This document shows positions 62,632 through 64,000 of a stretch of DNA of 64,000 nucleotides, piece by piece (within the stretch, counting starts at the first letter, position 1; every line of letters begins with the position of its first letter). Location of the stretch: the NCBI GenBank assembly GCA_036186865.1, contig AP025057.1, positions 23,262,348 through 23,326,347 on the forward strand, read 5' to 3'. Below the pieces are notes generated by a model that was not told the origin of the DNA, did not search any database, and saw nothing but the letters and a program-made list of their open reading frames with translations. The translations under genes were made by a program, and so were the position numbers. Origin of the DNA: Eustoma russellianum. Its lineage: Eukaryota; Streptophyta; Magnoliopsida; Gentianales; Gentianaceae.

Positions 62632-64000
62632 ATGGCTATTGTTTCTCACAAAGGTGAGTTGGAAGGTATGTCTACACAACGCCCTCCTCTTTTTGATGGC
62701 AATAATTTTGTTCATTGGAAACTAAGAATGAGGCTATTCTTAATGGCTATAGACATCGATTTATGGTCTATAGTTGAAGATGGGCCGTACATTCCAACGA
62801 AAGTTATACAAGTTAGTGGAGTAACTCAAGAGGTTGAAAAATATAAAAGTGAATGGTCATCGGATGATAAAAAGAAAATGTCCATGAATGCTAAAGCTAT
62901 GCAATTACTTTTAAATGGACTTACAACTTCTGAAGCAGGTTATGTGTCTAATTGCACAAGCGCACACGACATGTGGAAATCACTAGTATTAAAGCATGAA
63001 GGTACTAGTGGTGTTAAAGAGTCAAAAATAAACATGCTTATGACTGAATTAGAGACTTTCAATATGTTGCCAAACGAATCCATAACATCTATGGATTTGA
63101 GGATTACTAATATTTTCAATGCCCTTGAAGCTTTAGGGAAGTCATTTTCGAACAGTGAAAAGGTTCAAAAGGTGCTAAGAAGCCTCCCTGCTGAATGGGA
63201 TCCAAAGGTGACTGCAATCGAGGAGACAAAGTCAATCACTAAGATGGATGAATTGATCGGGTCTCTTAAAGTCTACGAGGTAAAATTAAACCAACGAAAG
63301 TCCGAATTGTCTAAGTCATCCGGTAAGTCTATAGCTTTCAAAACAACCGAAACACATGCTAGTAACGATGATAGCAATAGTGATACTGAATTAGATGATG
63401 ACTTGATATTGATCGCTAGAAAACTTAGAAAGTTTTTCAACGTCCAAACAGGAATAGACAACGTAATTCTTCTTCTTCTTCTCAACCTAGGAAGAATAAC
63501 ACAAACAAATGGTATAATAAAGAATTAAAGTGTTATGAATGCGGTCAAAAAGGACATATTTCATACGACTGTCCCACGAAGAAAAATAATAATAACCACA
63601 ACAATAATAAACAAGCCAAGGACAAGGAGGCTCAAACGACAAAGACAAAGGAGTCTAAGGCAAGAAAAGGGAAACGAGCAATGAAGGTGAGCACATGGAG
63701 CGACTCATCCGACTCAGAATCCGAAACTGAGGAAGCTCAAGTCTGCTTCGTATCCAACGAGGTATGTTCTTCTTCTGATAGTGATTCTGATAGTGACATG
63801 ACATTTGATGAAATGTATGAAGAATTCCTAAGAATGCATGCTCACTGTAAGAGGCTCTCTAAAGAAAAGAAGAAACTAGTTGAAGAAAATGACAAGTTGA
63901 AATCCAACTTGGAATTTTCCGATCAACTAGAATCTCTTAAACAAGAGTCTACTAATACTCTTGATTCTTTAGAGAATAAAATTGAATCATATAGGAAAGA
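62632..64000 (+). pseudogene. Copia gag (continues beyond the window)
   Basis: It begins at the ATG at 62632 (MAIVSHKGELEGMSTQRPPL), 110 bp after the primer site. It contains FDGNNFVHWKLRMRLFLMAI, DIDLWSIVED, LLLNGLTTSEAGYVSN, VKESKINMLMTELETFNMLP and KVLRSLPAEWDP, the UBN2-type gag. Near 63437 the frame shifts by one base; in the new frame come a basic linker, one CCHC knuckle (CYECGQKGHISYDC, 63533-63574), an Asp/Ser-rich tail and coiled-coil heptads (63840-64000). Otherwise open. It is closely related to the minus-strand gag at 17529-19381, and much better preserved. Confidence 0.9.

Overview
This is nuclear DNA from a flowering plant, probably a eudicot. It is AT-rich, has GT-AG introns, and is packed with plant LTR retrotransposons primed by initiator tRNA-Met (primer sites reading TGGTATCAGAGC or close variants). 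I cannot name the species. There are no rRNA, tRNA, CRISPR or bacterial-type features.

The one host gene I can support is on the minus strand: the C-terminal six exons of a TruA-family tRNA pseudouridine synthase, spread over at least 30.3 kb (57273 down to 26976). The exons are 146, 92, 299, 67, 60 and 189 bp, all open, all with canonical splice sites, and all in matching phase. Two of the introns are swollen to 6.6 and 18.0 kb by transposons. The 5' exons are not visible and should lie beyond the transposon cluster that fills 57.5-64 kb.

Layout. 1-1215: inverted piece of a gypsy LTR. 1249-5799: 3' end of a gypsy chromovirus with a 3.7-kb LTR. 5800-7228: LINE remnant with a poly-A tail. 7480-8006: a second piece of the same LTR family. 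8007-14560: a Ty1-copia remnant present as two tandem ~3.0-kb copies. 14565-21640: an opposite-strand copia element of a related family, with gag, protease, integrase, RT and RNase H, truncated 3'. 21640-26931: another copia remnant whose LTR ends about 45 bp from the pseudouridine synthase stop codon. 26976-57273: the host gene. Its 18-kb intron holds a copia remnant split by a non-autonomous hAT element (itself carrying a Stowaway-like MITE), then a copia LTR split by a full-length 13.6-kb gypsy chromovirus (30889-44505, TSD TATAT), whose pol gene is in turn split by a 1.2-kb hAT derivative (TSD CCTTGGAC). The 6.6-kb intron holds a second copia LTR with its primer site and a minus-strand copia gag-integrase remnant. 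The 4.3-kb intron holds a copia RT-RNase H remnant. 57480-59900: an element encoding a 'putative gypsy type transposon' (PF04195-like) protein. 59911-64000: a comparatively young copia element (2.6-kb LTR, primer site, gag) that runs off the window.

Nesting gives a relative order: host intron, then copia LTR, then gypsy chromovirus, then hAT. All retroelement coding regions except the last gag carry several stops or frameshifts and are described as pseudogenes. Family assignments rest on motifs read by eye; no database search was possible.
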